In this document: positions 36,403 to 45,316 of the stretch, one piece after another
Position numbering within the stretch: position 1 is the first letter of the stretch
Layout of the letters: each line of letters opens with the position of its first letter
NCBI GenBank assembly: GCA_910579305.1
Contig: CAJTTA010000007.1
Coordinates: 8,067-72,066, forward strand
Direction of reading: 5' to 3'
Length of the DNA stretch: 64,000 nt
Source: an uncultured Muribaculaceae bacterium
GTDB taxonomy: Bacteria; Bacteroidota; Bacteroidia; Bacteroidales; Muribaculaceae
Notes under the pieces: model-generated
What the model saw: only the letters and a program-made list of their open reading frames with translations
What the model was told of the DNA's origin: nothing
Databases searched by the model: none
Made by a program: the position numbers and the translations under genes

Positions 36403-37047
36403 TCAGCACTGTTTTTTTTGAGAGTGCTCCAGACAGAAATCGCTCACGGGGCATTCTCCGCACATGGGCTTGCGAGCTTTGCATACGTATCTTCCATGCA
36501 GAATGAGCCAGTGATGAGCGTCCGGCAGCATCTCGGGATCGATATGCCTTACAAGGGCTTTCTCCACAGCGAGCGGGGTGGTGCAATTGCGTGCCAGGCC
36601 AAGGCGTCGGCTCACCCGGAAGACATGGGTGTCCACCGGCATCGCCGCCTTTCCCCACACTACCGCCAGCATGACATTGGCTGTCTTGCGCCCTACGCCG
36701 GGTATGGTCACGAGACTGTCTATATCGCCGGGCACTTCGCCTCCGAAGTCGGCTACAAGCTTGCGGGCGGCATTGACAAGGTGACGGCTCTTGTTGTGAG
36801 GGAAGGTCACGCTCTTAATGTATGCAAATACCTCTTCCGGCTCTGCCGCCGCAAGACTTGCCGCATTTGGATATGCCTCGAAGAGAGGCGGAGAGATAAT
36901 ATTGACGCGCTTGTCGGTACACTGCGCCGAGAGGATCACAGCCAGCAGCAGATGAAACGGGGTGTCATAATTCAGTTCTGTCTGCGGCGAAGGCATAATC
37001 TCACGGAATCGTGAGATTATGCCTTCATATCGGTCTTTGATAGTCAT
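36403..37047 (-). CDS. nth: Endonuclease III
   Basis: The 214-residue DNA glycosylase/AP lyase removes oxidised pyrimidines. Helix-hairpin-helix IPGVGRKTANVML with the catalytic Lys is followed by PVDTHVFRVSRRLG carrying the essential Asp. The 4Fe-4S loop is Cys189-x6-Cys-x2-Cys-x5-Cys205, next to the C-terminus. Size matches E. coli Nth (211). It starts 8 bases after pheS ends, so both are probably co-transcribed. Confidence 0.96.
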   Translation of the reverse strand: MTIKDRYEGIISRFREIMPSPQTELNYDTPFHLLLAVILSAQCTDKRVNIISPPLFEAYPNAASLAAAEPEEVFAYIKSVTFPHNKSRHLVNAARKLVADFGGEVPGDIDSLVTIPGVGRKTANVMLAVVWGKAAMPVDTHVFRVSRRLGLARNCTTPLAVEKALVRHIDPEMLPDAHHWLILHGRYVCKARKPMCGECPVSDFCLEHSQKKQC

Positions 37048-37055
37048 GCCGACTG

Positions 37056-38084
37056 CTATTTAGCAGCTACGAATTCATCAAGGAAGCGCACGTCATTTTC
37101 CGAGAACATGCGCAGGTCTTTGACGCGGTATTTAAGATTGGTGATGCGCTCTATGCCCATGCCGAAAGCATAACCGGTGTAGGTGCCGGAATCTATGCCG
37201 CAGGCCTCAAGCACATTGGGGTCGACCATGCCGCAGCCGAGAATTTCGACCCATCCGGTGTGCTTGCAGAATCCACATCCCTTGCCTCCGCAGAGATTGC
37301 AGGAAATATCCATTTCGGCCGAAGGTTCGGTGAAGGGGAAGTAGGAGGGGCGCAGGCGTATCCTGGTCTCTGCCCCGAACATCTGTCGGGCAAATGTGAG
37401 AAGTACCTGTCTGAGATCGGCGAATGATACATTCTTGTCGATGTACAGTCCCTCGATCTGGTGAAAGAAGCAGTGCGCTCTGGCGGAGATGGCCTCGTTG
37501 CGGTAGACTCGGCCGGGGCATACGATGCGGATAGGGGGCTTTGCGGTCTCCATGGTGCGGGTCTGCACCGAAGAAGTGTGTGTGCGCAGCAGCACATCGG
37601 CCGGATTTCGTGAGATGAAGAAAGTGTCCTGCATGTCGCGGGCCGGATGATCATCCGCAAAGTTGAGGGAGGAGAACACGTGCCAGTCATCCTCCACTTC
37701 GGGCCCGTCGGCTATGGTGAATCCCATGCGGGCGAATATGTCGAGCATTTCGGCCTTCACAAGGCTCAGTGGGTGGCGGGTGCCCTGGGGGAGAGGCGTG
37801 GCGGTGCGAGTGAGATCGAGAGAGGTCTCAAAGTCGGCCTCCTCTTTGTCCAGCAGGCTTTGGCGGAGAGAGGCTATGCGCTCTGTGGCAAGAGTCTTGA
37901 GTTCATTAAGAAGCTGGCCCACTTCGCGCTTGCTTTCGGCAGGCACGGAGCGGAAGTCGTTGAACAGCAGAGAAATCTCGCCTTTCTTGCTGAGGTATTG
38001 CACACGAAGCTGCTCCACCTCCTCGGCCGAGGAGGCAGTAAGAGCTGCTATGCGTGACTTGAGTTGATTGATTTTCTCTATCAT
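37056..38084 (-). CDS. pheS: Phenylalanyl-tRNA synthetase alpha subunit
   Basis: The 342-residue catalytic alpha subunit has an N-terminal coiled-coil tRNA-binding arm (residues 1-90), then class II motifs: motif 1 region GFTIADGPEVE, motif 2 (IRIVCPGRVYRNEAISARAH) and motif 3 (YTGYAFGMGIERITNLKY). A Cys-rich stretch CNLCGGKGCGFCKHTGW near 260-277 is the form often seen in Bacteroidetes PheS. The beta subunit gene is not adjacent. It heads a two-gene unit with nth and has a promoter at 38152-38183. Confidence 0.96.
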   Translation of the reverse strand: MIEKINQLKSRIAALTASSAEEVEQLRVQYLSKKGEISLLFNDFRSVPAESKREVGQLLNELKTLATERIASLRQSLLDKEEADFETSLDLTRTATPLPQGTRHPLSLVKAEMLDIFARMGFTIADGPEVEDDWHVFSSLNFADDHPARDMQDTFFISRNPADVLLRTHTSSVQTRTMETAKPPIRIVCPGRVYRNEAISARAHCFFHQIEGLYIDKNVSFADLRQVLLTFARQMFGAETRIRLRPSYFPFTEPSAEMDISCNLCGGKGCGFCKHTGWVEILGCGMVDPNVLEACGIDSGTYTGYAFGMGIERITNLKYRVKDLRMFSENDVRFLDEFVAAK

Positions 38085-38151
38085 AATTGGTGATATGCCA
38101 TTGAGTTCAGGGTATGGCTTGGAGGATGTTAAAAAAATAAACTTAACGCCG

Positions 38152-38183
38152 CGAATTTACTAAAAATTTCCTGCATGTGCAAA
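38152..38183 (-). promoter_or_regulatory. Near-consensus promoter of pheS-nth
   Basis: Minus strand: TTTG (38180-38183), 20-base spacer, TAAATTCG (38152-38159). One mismatch in the -7 element; leader about 60 bases. Confidence 0.45.
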
Positions 38184-38382
38184 TCCGGTCAGCCGGTGTC
38201 TTCGCAAGATTTCAATCAGGGATCGGAAAGAGAAACAAGCAAGCCGCATCCATGATAGCCGTACAAGGCTTTGTCATACATGCAAAAGAGTGTATGCAAT
38301 ATGGCAGCCTTCCTGCTGTAAATATTATTGTTTTAGCCGGAATTGCTCGTTTTTAGGGTAAAAATACGCTTACGAACTATTT

Positions 38383-38398
38383 TGGCACATTATTTGTT
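38383..38398 (+). promoter_or_regulatory. Sigma-54-like -24/-12 element before the OmpA-family gene
   Basis: TGGCAC, 5 bases, TTGTT matches the sigma-54 spacing TGGCAC-N5-TTGCW, except for T at the conserved C. No exact TAnnTTTG promoter is found in this 380-base gap, although TTTG occurs in the same place. The gap (38085-38464) otherwise holds only the pheS promoter and an inverted CCGCTCTCCAAGCGG-like stem near 38408-38422. Confidence 0.3.
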
Positions 38399-38464
38399 TA
38401 ACAGTAAACCGCTCTCCAAGCGGATAACCCGAATTATAACTCACTACATTTAAATTATATTATT

Positions 38465-39634
38465 ATGAAAAAGATGTTACTCTCAGCCGCGCTTTTATGC
38501 GGTGTGGCGTCGATGAGCGCCCAACTGAATCTTCAGAAGCCATCTTTCTTTGACAACTGGTCAATCGGCCTCAATGGTGGCGTAACAACTCCTCTCAATC
38601 ACGGAGCATTCTTCGGCGACATGCGTGGACTGGTAGGTCTTCAGCTCCAGAAGCAGATCACTCCGGCCTTCGCTCTCGGCGCAGAAGCAAACTGGGGTGT
38701 GAACACTTCCTCATGGCGCGGATATGGCCCTAAGAGCAGCACTGCCTTCGACAGCCAGTATGTAGGTCTCTACGGCGCTGTGAATCTATTCCAGCTCTTC
38801 GCTCCCTACTCCAATGTAACCAATGTCTTCGACATGGAGGTAGTAGGTGGTGCAGGATGGGGCCACTACTTTAAGAACGAGCCTGTGGCCGATCACAATT
38901 TCTTCGGCACCAAGGTGGGTCTCAATTTCAATTTCCATCCCTCAAGCCGCGTGACCATCGCCCTGCGTCCTTCAGTAAGCTGGGATATGAGCGATGCCGA
39001 TGTGAAGTACACTTCAGCCGCATATAATGCCAATAAGGGCCAGTTCAATCTTCAGGCCGGCGTCATGGTGGCTCTCGGCAATGGCTTCACTTATTCCGAT
39101 CCCTACAATCAGGCGGAAATCGATGCTCTCAATGCCAAGATCAATGGCCTGCGCGGTGATCTCGTGAATGCAGGCAATGCTCTCGCTCAGGCTGCTGCCG
39201 ACAATCAGGCTCTCGCCGCAGAGCTGCAGGCATGCCGCAACCGCAAGCCCGAAGTGGTGACTACCACTACTACCACCGACCAGCTCTCCACCGTGCGCTA
39301 TGTGAACTTCGATCTGGGCCGCTATAACATCACCGCTTCTCAGATGCCTAATGTGGCTGCTGTGGCTTCTTACCTCAAGAATCATCCCAAGGCAAAGGTG
39401 ATCATCAAGGGCTACGCTTCTCAGGACGGCCCTGTGGACGTAAACATCCGTCTTGCCAATCAGCGCGCAGAGTCAGTACGCTCCGCTCTTATCAACAAGT
39501 ATGGTATCGATCCTTCCCGCATCCAGGCAGAAGGCCAGGGCATAGGCCACATGTTTGAGGAAGAGAGCTGGAACCGTGTGGCTATCTGCACACTTGAGGC
39601 TCCTGCCAAGTCCACTACTACTGTGACTAAATAA
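38465..39634 (+). CDS. OmpA-family outer-membrane porin (OprF-like)
   Basis: The 389-residue protein has a signal peptide ending SMSA-QLN, an N-terminal eight-stranded barrel (about 20-210), a helical linker with NGLRGDLVNAGNALAQAAAD and a C-terminal OmpA peptidoglycan-binding domain. In that domain VIIKGYASQDGPVDVNIRLA and NQRAESVRSALINKYGI hold the conserved Asp and Arg that bind diaminopimelate. It fastens the outer membrane to the cell wall and is probably abundant; codon use looks more uniform (many CTC, GGC, AAG) than in neighbours. Followed by a terminator at 39717-39757. Confidence 0.92.
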   Translation: MKKMLLSAALLCGVASMSAQLNLQKPSFFDNWSIGLNGGVTTPLNHGAFFGDMRGLVGLQLQKQITPAFALGAEANWGVNTSSWRGYGPKSSTAFDSQYVGLYGAVNLFQLFAPYSNVTNVFDMEVVGGAGWGHYFKNEPVADHNFFGTKVGLNFNFHPSSRVTIALRPSVSWDMSDADVKYTSAAYNANKGQFNLQAGVMVALGNGFTYSDPYNQAEIDALNAKINGLRGDLVNAGNALAQAAADNQALAAELQACRNRKPEVVTTTTTTDQLSTVRYVNFDLGRYNITASQMPNVAAVASYLKNHPKAKVIIKGYASQDGPVDVNIRLANQRAESVRSALINKYGIDPSRIQAEGQGIGHMFEEESWNRVAICTLEAPAKSTTTVTK

Positions 39635-39716
39635 GACAAAAAGATAATGACGGCTCAGTCATCCCGATGCATAAAGGGTTGAAATAGGCAAGAGCCGTAA
39701 AAGTAATTTCAATAAT

Positions 39717-39757
39717 GAGTGCGGACGCTCTTTCTTCGGAAAGCGGCGCCCGCACTC
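39717..39757 (+). terminator. Terminator of the OmpA-family gene
   Basis: A long stem starting GAGTGCGG and ending CCGCACTC, with a TTCG tetraloop inside (CTTTCTTCGGAAAG), followed by TTT. A few internal mismatches. Confidence 0.6.
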
Positions 39758-39801
39758 TTTGCATTGAATGCCGGACGGATATGCCGCAGGGATGCAGATA
39801 T

Positions 39802-39832
39802 TTTGCGGGTAAAGATTTTTTAACTAATTTTG
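39802..39832 (+). promoter_or_regulatory. Promoter of the SulP transporter gene
   Basis: TTTG (39802-39805), 19-base spacer, TAATTTTG (39825-39832). Leader about 55 bases. Confidence 0.7.
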
Positions 39833-39893
39833 CGGCCTCATTCGGAGGCTTTTTGCCTGCCGGATCTGTTCGGAACTATATTTAATCAGTGTT

Positions 39894-41603
39894 ATGAGCT
39901 ATTTACCAAAGCCGGATTTTAATCCGGCACTTTTCTCTTCACTCAAAGGGTATTCCGCCGCTTCATTCAAGCGTGATCTCGTGGCGGGCATTGTGGTGGG
40001 CATAGTGGCCCTGCCGCTTGCCATAGCATTCGGCATTGCCAGCGGAGTGGCTCCTTCCGTAGGCCTTGTCACGGCCATCATAGGCGGATTCATAGTGTCG
40101 GCCCTGGGCGGCAATTCGGTGCAGATAGGTGGCCCCACAGGCGCTTTCATTGTCATAGTCTATAATATCATAGCCATGTATGGACTCACTGGCCTGGCCA
40201 TAGCCACGTTTATGGCCGGATGCATACTGGTGTTGATGGGCTTGTGTCATCTTGGCACCGTGATCAAGTTCATTCCATATCCTATCGTAGTGGGATTCAC
40301 CGCAGGTATAGCCCTCACTATCTTTTCCACGCAGATGCCGGATTTCTTCGGCCTCGACATTCAGGAGGGAGTCCCTGCCGGATTCATAGCGAAGTGGGGA
40401 GTATATTTCAGGCATTTTGCCGACATGTCTCCACTCACTCTCGGGGTAGGTCTCGTCACTCTCATATTGATCATTGTCACTCCGAAGTTGTCGCACAAGC
40501 TTCCTGGCGTGCTCACAGCCATAGTGCTCGTGACGCTTGCGGTGTGGCTCCTTAAGGAATATTGTGGAATTGAGGGTATCACCACTATAGGTGACCGTTT
40601 TGGCTCGATGAGCACGTCGCTGCCCATGCCTCACGCAATAGGCTTCAATCTGGAGTCGATGAATCTGTTGCTGCCGTCGGCATTCACCATAGCCATGCTC
40701 GGCGCTATAGAGTCGCTGCTCAGCGCCACTGTGGCCGACGGCGTGACAGGCGGACGCACCAACTGCAATACGGAGCTTATAGGGCAAGGTGTGGCCAATG
40801 TCGTGGTGCCTCTGTTTGGCGGCATACCGGTCACCGGCGCCATTGCGCGCACCATGACCAATATCACCAACGGAGGCCGCACTCCTGTGGCCGGAATAGT
40901 GCATGCCGTGGTGCTGCTGCTCATAGCCCTGTTTGCCATGCCTCTCATCAATCTTGTGCCTATGAGCTGCCTGGCGGCCGTGCTCATTGTGGTGAGCTAC
41001 AATATGAGCGGCTGGCGCACGATCGTGGGTATGGCCGGAAACCCCAAGGGTGACATATGGGTGATGCTTGTGACGTTCCTGCTCACCGTTATTTTTGATC
41101 TCACGATAGCGATAGAGATCGGCATGCTGCTGGCCGTGGTGGTGTTCCTGCGGCGCGTCACGGAGAACACCACTGTCCGCATGTATGGCCGTCAGCTGGA
41201 TGCGGCCGATGGCACGGATATGTCAACGCATGAAGTGCTCGACCTGGCGCAGGGAGTGTCGGTCTATGAGATAGACGGCCCGTTCTTCTTCGGCGCGGCT
41301 ACGAAGTTTGATGAGATGGTGCGTCTTGCTCCGCATGACACTCCAAGAGTGCGTATCATACGCATGCGCAAGGTGCCTTTCATAGATTCTACAGGTCTTC
41401 ATAATCTTCAGTTGCTCATAGAATCATCCCAGCGTGAAGGAATACAGATTGTGCTCTCAGGCGTGCAGGATAATGTGCGGGACACTCTTGAGAAAAGCCA
41501 TATTCTCCAACTCATAGGAAAAGCCAATATATGCAGCCACATATCCGCTGCTGTGGTGGTGGCCAATAAGCTTGCCGAAAGCAAGAGCGCGAAGCAGGAT
41601 TAA
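39894..41603 (+). CDS. SulP-family inorganic anion transporter with STAS domain
   Basis: The 569-residue protein has 12-14 membrane helices. SulP features include VGIVALPLAIAFGIASGVAP near the N-terminus, IGGPTGAFIVIVY in the middle, and GGIPVTGAIARTMTNITNGG in the later transport core. The C-terminal STAS domain (about 440-560) includes VPFIDSTGLHNLQLLIE with the phosphorylatable-type Ser/Thr of anti-sigma antagonists. The family moves sulfate, bicarbonate or other anions across the inner membrane; the substrate cannot be decided here. It stands alone between its own promoter and a terminator. Confidence 0.92.
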   Translation: MSYLPKPDFNPALFSSLKGYSAASFKRDLVAGIVVGIVALPLAIAFGIASGVAPSVGLVTAIIGGFIVSALGGNSVQIGGPTGAFIVIVYNIIAMYGLTGLAIATFMAGCILVLMGLCHLGTVIKFIPYPIVVGFTAGIALTIFSTQMPDFFGLDIQEGVPAGFIAKWGVYFRHFADMSPLTLGVGLVTLILIIVTPKLSHKLPGVLTAIVLVTLAVWLLKEYCGIEGITTIGDRFGSMSTSLPMPHAIGFNLESMNLLLPSAFTIAMLGAIESLLSATVADGVTGGRTNCNTELIGQGVANVVVPLFGGIPVTGAIARTMTNITNGGRTPVAGIVHAVVLLLIALFAMPLINLVPMSCLAAVLIVVSYNMSGWRTIVGMAGNPKGDIWVMLVTFLLTVIFDLTIAIEIGMLLAVVVFLRRVTENTTVRMYGRQLDAADGTDMSTHEVLDLAQGVSVYEIDGPFFFGAATKFDEMVRLAPHDTPRVRIIRMRKVPFIDSTGLHNLQLLIESSQREGIQIVLSGVQDNVRDTLEKSHILQLIGKANICSHISAAVVVANKLAESKSAKQD

Positions 41604-41623
41604 TACTGCCGCGCGCTCTCTTG

Positions 41624-41655
41624 AAGGCCGGATGTCCTGCGGGATAGCCGGCCTT
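41624..41655. terminator. Hairpin between convergent sulP and amylase genes
   Basis: AAGGCCGG / CCGGCCTT arms (41624-41631 and 41648-41655), with extra pairing possible in the 16-base loop (CCTGC..). Followed by TATTGTATT on plus and by sequence containing CAAGAGAG on minus, so it probably serves the plus strand best. Confidence 0.5.
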
Positions 41656-41675
41656 ATTGTATTGCAGAAGGTTTT

Positions 41676-43076
41676 TTATTTGCCTGTCATGACGATGTAT
41701 TGCCAGGGCTCCAGTTCAGACGGTAATTCAGCCGGTTCCGAAGTGAAGTAGTTGGTCTTGCCGGAGGTGGAGGGAGCCTCTCCTTTCCACCGGAGCGGCT
41801 GCTTCTTGTCGCTGAGATTGATTATTACCGTGATCTCGTCATCGGGAAGAGTGCGGGAGAAGGCATAGATGTCATTGCTCTTTGTGAGATGGCGGAGCAT
41901 CTCGCCTCCGCGTTTGCCTGCGCGCAGGCAAGGATGTTTGTGCTTGAGAGCGTTGAGCATGCTATAGAACGCGGTAAACTCATTGGCTGTATAATCGGGA
42001 GTGACGGGGTCGGTCTCGAAGAATTCTAACGGGTGGTTGAAGCCTACTTCCTGGCCTGTGTACATCAAGGGCATTCCTGGAAGCGTGTAGCTGAGCACGG
42101 CGAATGCTCCCATGCCGCGGCCATAGCGTTCGAACTCTGTGCCCTCCCAGGAATTAAGGTCATGATTGGTCACCATGTTCATCCTGTAGCTGTCCTGGGG
42201 GTAGGAGCGTGTCTGTTCTGCGAGCAGGGAGTCGATGGCACGGGCATCGCACTTCGGGAGTTTCTGATTGTGCTCACGGGCGTAGGCATTCACACCCTGA
42301 GTCGCGGCAATAGCGTTGAAGACATCTTTCATGGGCCATGCATAGTCGGCGTCGAATGCCGCACGGCAAAGCTCAGGTTTCGATGCCTCGGCAAGCATGA
42401 ATATGGGTTTGAGTTTCTGGAGTTCTGTGCGAGCCTCCTCCCAGAAATCAGTGGGTACTTCCATGGCCACGTCGCAGCGGTAGCCGTCTATGTCTGCCTC
42501 TGTGATCCAGAATTTGAGGGCATCGATCATTGCGTCGCGCATGGCACGGTTGGAGTAATCGAATTTGTAAGTGTCAGTCCAGTCAAACGGGCCGAACATC
42601 TCTCCTTTTTCATTGCGTGCATAGAACTCGGGACGCTCTTTGACCCACGGGTTGTCGCAGCCGGAGTGATTGCACACTTCATCGAGTATCACCTTCATCC
42701 CCAGTGCGTGTGCGCGGCTCACGAAGTCTTTGAGATCATCGATGGTGCCGAATTCCGGATTAACAGCCTTGTAGTCTTTCACGGCATAGTAGGAACCGAG
42801 CGTGCCCTTGCGGTTCAGCTCGCTTATGGGGTGGATAGGCATGAGCCACACTATGTCTATGCCAAGTTGCTTGAGGCGGGGAAGCTCATAGCCCAGGCTT
42901 TTGAGTGTGCGGCCTGATGTGCCCTGACGCACATTTGCCTCATAAATCACGGCCGATTCGGCCCATTCGGGATGTATGGCACGCGTAGTCTCTGTGCCGT
43001 ATTCCTGTGCTGACGCGGCTGGCGCGAAAGCTGATGCGGCGGCGATCATCATCGCTGCCAGTGTCTTCTGATTCAT
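41676..43076 (-). CDS. Secreted GH13 alpha-amylase family enzyme
   Basis: ATG 43076 gives a signal peptide (MNQKTLAAMMIAAASAFAPA ending ASA-QEY); the frame is open to 43118 but the longer start is not preferred. The (beta/alpha)8 domain contains the four GH13 regions: VILDEVCNHSG, GYRCDVAMEV (nucleophile Asp), FMLAEASKPEL (acid/base Glu) and MVTNHDLNSWEG (stabilising Asp). A short C-terminal beta domain follows. About 466 residues is small for a GH13 and has no CBM. Likely acts on starch or maltooligosaccharides in periplasm or at the surface. The specificity is open. Confidence 0.92.
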   Translation of the reverse strand: MNQKTLAAMMIAAASAFAPAASAQEYGTETTRAIHPEWAESAVIYEANVRQGTSGRTLKSLGYELPRLKQLGIDIVWLMPIHPISELNRKGTLGSYYAVKDYKAVNPEFGTIDDLKDFVSRAHALGMKVILDEVCNHSGCDNPWVKERPEFYARNEKGEMFGPFDWTDTYKFDYSNRAMRDAMIDALKFWITEADIDGYRCDVAMEVPTDFWEEARTELQKLKPIFMLAEASKPELCRAAFDADYAWPMKDVFNAIAATQGVNAYAREHNQKLPKCDARAIDSLLAEQTRSYPQDSYRMNMVTNHDLNSWEGTEFERYGRGMGAFAVLSYTLPGMPLMYTGQEVGFNHPLEFFETDPVTPDYTANEFTAFYSMLNALKHKHPCLRAGKRGGEMLRHLTKSNDIYAFSRTLPDDEITVIINLSDKKQPLRWKGEAPSTSGKTNYFTSEPAELPSELEPWQYIVMTGK

Positions 43077-43095
43077 AATTTGCGTATATTGAATT

Positions 43096-44550
43096 TTATC
43101 GATGAAATCGGGATGCAATGTGTCGTAATGCCTCTTTAAGTAGAGAGTCGTGGCTTAAATGGAGGATAGCTGTATAGATGCCGAGACCCACGGTGCACTG
43201 TATTGTTATAATGATTATGGCAGGCAGGTCAAGGAGCGTTGCCAGCAGCATCGCTGCGAGGGCAGGCAGGAGTGGTGGCAGGTATTTCCACAAGGCAGTG
43301 GAGAGTGAGCGCATGGTGCAACCTGTAGCTCTCCGCACGCGCCATAAGATATAGGCATATGTTATGCAAGAGGCGGCAAACTGCCCCCACACGAGTGCTT
43401 CCACACTTTTCAGGGGCATGGTGAGCAGAATTGCAATGACAATGGTGGAGTCCTTCACGGTCTCTATCATGATAAGGCTTTTGGCGTAGCCGAGCGACAG
43501 GAGATAGTTGGTGCATAGGGATATGTAGACAATGAGCACCCCGCGCATCATCAGGATCTGAAACAGCGGAATAGCCTCATCCCATTTTGTGCCGAAGAGC
43601 ACGTGAAACAGCGGAGCGGCCATTACTGTGAGAGCGCACATGAATGGAAGGGTTATGAAGCCTGTGAAGCGGGCCACCTTGAGCATCATTTCTTTGAATA
43701 GCACGGCATCATCCTGGAAGCGTGCGAGCAATGGCACGAAAGTGGCTGTGACTATCTGGGAGAGGGAGGCGCTTCCCATCTTGCTCCATTTATCGGCCTG
43801 AGTATATATGCCGAGAGATACAAGGGAGATAAATCCTATTACGAATGAATAGATGTGGAGAAATACGGTGTTGAGAAAAGATGAGAAGAAGACTCCTAAC
43901 CCTACTCGGTATATGCTCTTTAAGGAATGAAGGGAGAAGACGGGACGCGGGCGCCATCCGCCGGTGATCCATAGCCATATGGTCTTGCATGCGGCAAGCA
44001 CAATGGTCTGCCATACGAGAGCCCATGCACCTGCGCCTGTCAGGGCAAGATATATGCCTGAGGCTCCCGAGAGAATCAGTCCAAGCAGATTGGCTATGGC
44101 TATCTGCTTGACGTTCATTTCTTTCATGAGCCTGTTGGTCTGCACTATTCCCAGGCCGTTGAGAATGAAGCTTATGAACATCACGCGGCATAACGGGATG
44201 AGTCGCAGGTCATTATGGAACAGGCGGGCGATGAGAGGCGCACACAGGTAGAGAATGATATAAATGACTATGCTGACGGCGAGATTGAACCAGAATACGG
44301 TGCTGTAATCTCGCTCGGAAGGTGCTTTCTTCTGAAGCAGTGCCGCTCCGAATCCGCTGTCTACAAACAGGATGCCGAAAGCCTGGAAGATGAGGATGAC
44401 ACCCACGAGGCCGAAATCGCTTTTCGACAGCACATTGGCCAGCACTATGCCTGTTACGGCATAGAGTATCTGCGATGAGAATCGGTCAATGGTATTCCAT
44501 TTCAGCGTGCGCGCTGTGGCGTTGCGCAGAGAGCGGGTGTCTACACTCAT
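43096..44550 (-). CDS. Polysaccharide flippase (MATE/PST-type, Wzx-like)
   Basis: The 484-residue protein has about 12-14 membrane helices and the family opening: TLKWNTIDRFSSQILYAVTG and SKSDFGLVGVILIFQAFG. It should flip lipid-linked oligosaccharide units to the periplasmic side. No glycosyltransferases are adjacent, but the exopolysaccharide operon at 9936-15848 lacks a flippase, so it might serve that system; this is inference. It lies between the GIN-domain gene (36-base gap) and the amylase gene (20-base gap). Confidence 0.88.
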   Translation of the reverse strand: MSVDTRSLRNATARTLKWNTIDRFSSQILYAVTGIVLANVLSKSDFGLVGVILIFQAFGILFVDSGFGAALLQKKAPSERDYSTVFWFNLAVSIVIYIILYLCAPLIARLFHNDLRLIPLCRVMFISFILNGLGIVQTNRLMKEMNVKQIAIANLLGLILSGASGIYLALTGAGAWALVWQTIVLAACKTIWLWITGGWRPRPVFSLHSLKSIYRVGLGVFFSSFLNTVFLHIYSFVIGFISLVSLGIYTQADKWSKMGSASLSQIVTATFVPLLARFQDDAVLFKEMMLKVARFTGFITLPFMCALTVMAAPLFHVLFGTKWDEAIPLFQILMMRGVLIVYISLCTNYLLSLGYAKSLIMIETVKDSTIVIAILLTMPLKSVEALVWGQFAASCITYAYILWRVRRATGCTMRSLSTALWKYLPPLLPALAAMLLATLLDLPAIIIITIQCTVGLGIYTAILHLSHDSLLKEALRHIASRFHR

Positions 44551-44586
44551 ATTATGGCGCTTTCATCGGCAATTTTAAATGTGTGC

Positions 44587-45282
44587 TTATTCTAACGGAA
44601 GAAGCTTGCCTAATCCGGATTTTGTGATTTTATCGGGTGTGCCTCTATAGTAGACGCGGGTTGATCCGAGTCCTTTAAGCACAATCTCCTTAGGATAGCA
44701 GTAAATCTCGCCGCCTCCGAGCACATGGCATGTCACTTTGTCGGCATAAAGATCATGAGCCTCTATCGAGCCGGTGCCTGTGAGCTTGAGGAGTGTGTCT
44801 TCACCATGACCGGAAAGGCGCACTTTGCCATTGCCTGTGGCGAGAATCCCGATTACTCTATGGGCATTAATTCCGCTCACTTCAAGATTGCCGTTGCCTA
44901 TCAGAACCGCTTTGAATTTAGCGCATTTGGCGGGGTTGACCACACTCACCTTTTTTTCTGAGTCGCTTTGCACGGATTCAAGAATATCCGTGTAGACATA
45001 AATGTGAGGAATACGATCGGTTTTATCGGCAAAATCAGGTGATGCCATGACTTTCAGCCGCGAGGGCTTGCTCTTATCGAGGATTACGGCATCGGCCATC
45101 TCATCTTCCGTGAAGAATCTTACATATCCCACGGAGTCGGGCAGGAATTTGCATGTGACCCGGATATTATTCACTACTTCAAGTGATGCAAACGCTCCTA
45201 CTTTGAGTTCATGCCAGCGTCCGCCGCACATGGCTGTGACCGCCATGCTTAATGTTGCTATAAGAAATAGGATTCTTTTCAT
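44587..45282 (-). CDS. Secreted GIN-domain (DUF2807) protein
   Basis: The 231-residue protein has a signal peptide (MKRILFLIATLSMAVTAMC) and a putative auto-transporter-like adhesin head-type GIN domain: beta-helical repeats such as LIGNGNLEVSGINAHRV, ILATGNGKVRLSGHG and LTGTGSIEAHDLYADKV, closing with GLGSTRVYYRGTPDKITKS. The family is widespread in Bacteroidetes with no proven function, often called surface adhesin-like. It follows dusB by 34 bases and precedes the flippase by 36. Confidence 0.88.
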   Translation of the reverse strand: MKRILFLIATLSMAVTAMCGGRWHELKVGAFASLEVVNNIRVTCKFLPDSVGYVRFFTEDEMADAVILDKSKPSRLKVMASPDFADKTDRIPHIYVYTDILESVQSDSEKKVSVVNPAKCAKFKAVLIGNGNLEVSGINAHRVIGILATGNGKVRLSGHGEDTLLKLTGTGSIEAHDLYADKVTCHVLGGGEIYCYPKEIVLKGLGSTRVYYRGTPDKITKSGLGKLLPLE

Positions 45283-45316
45283 ATGATATGGATAATAAGA
45301 TTAATGCCAATTGTGC

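Noticed and set aside
39963..40904. 313-codon minus-strand frame inside the SulP gene
   Set aside because: Antisense to membrane helices of a clear transporter; composition (many His, Tyr, Arg) typical of a shadow frame.
42033..42917. 294-codon plus-strand frame inside the GH13 amylase gene
   Set aside because: Antisense to conserved catalytic regions; His/Cys-rich nonsense composition.
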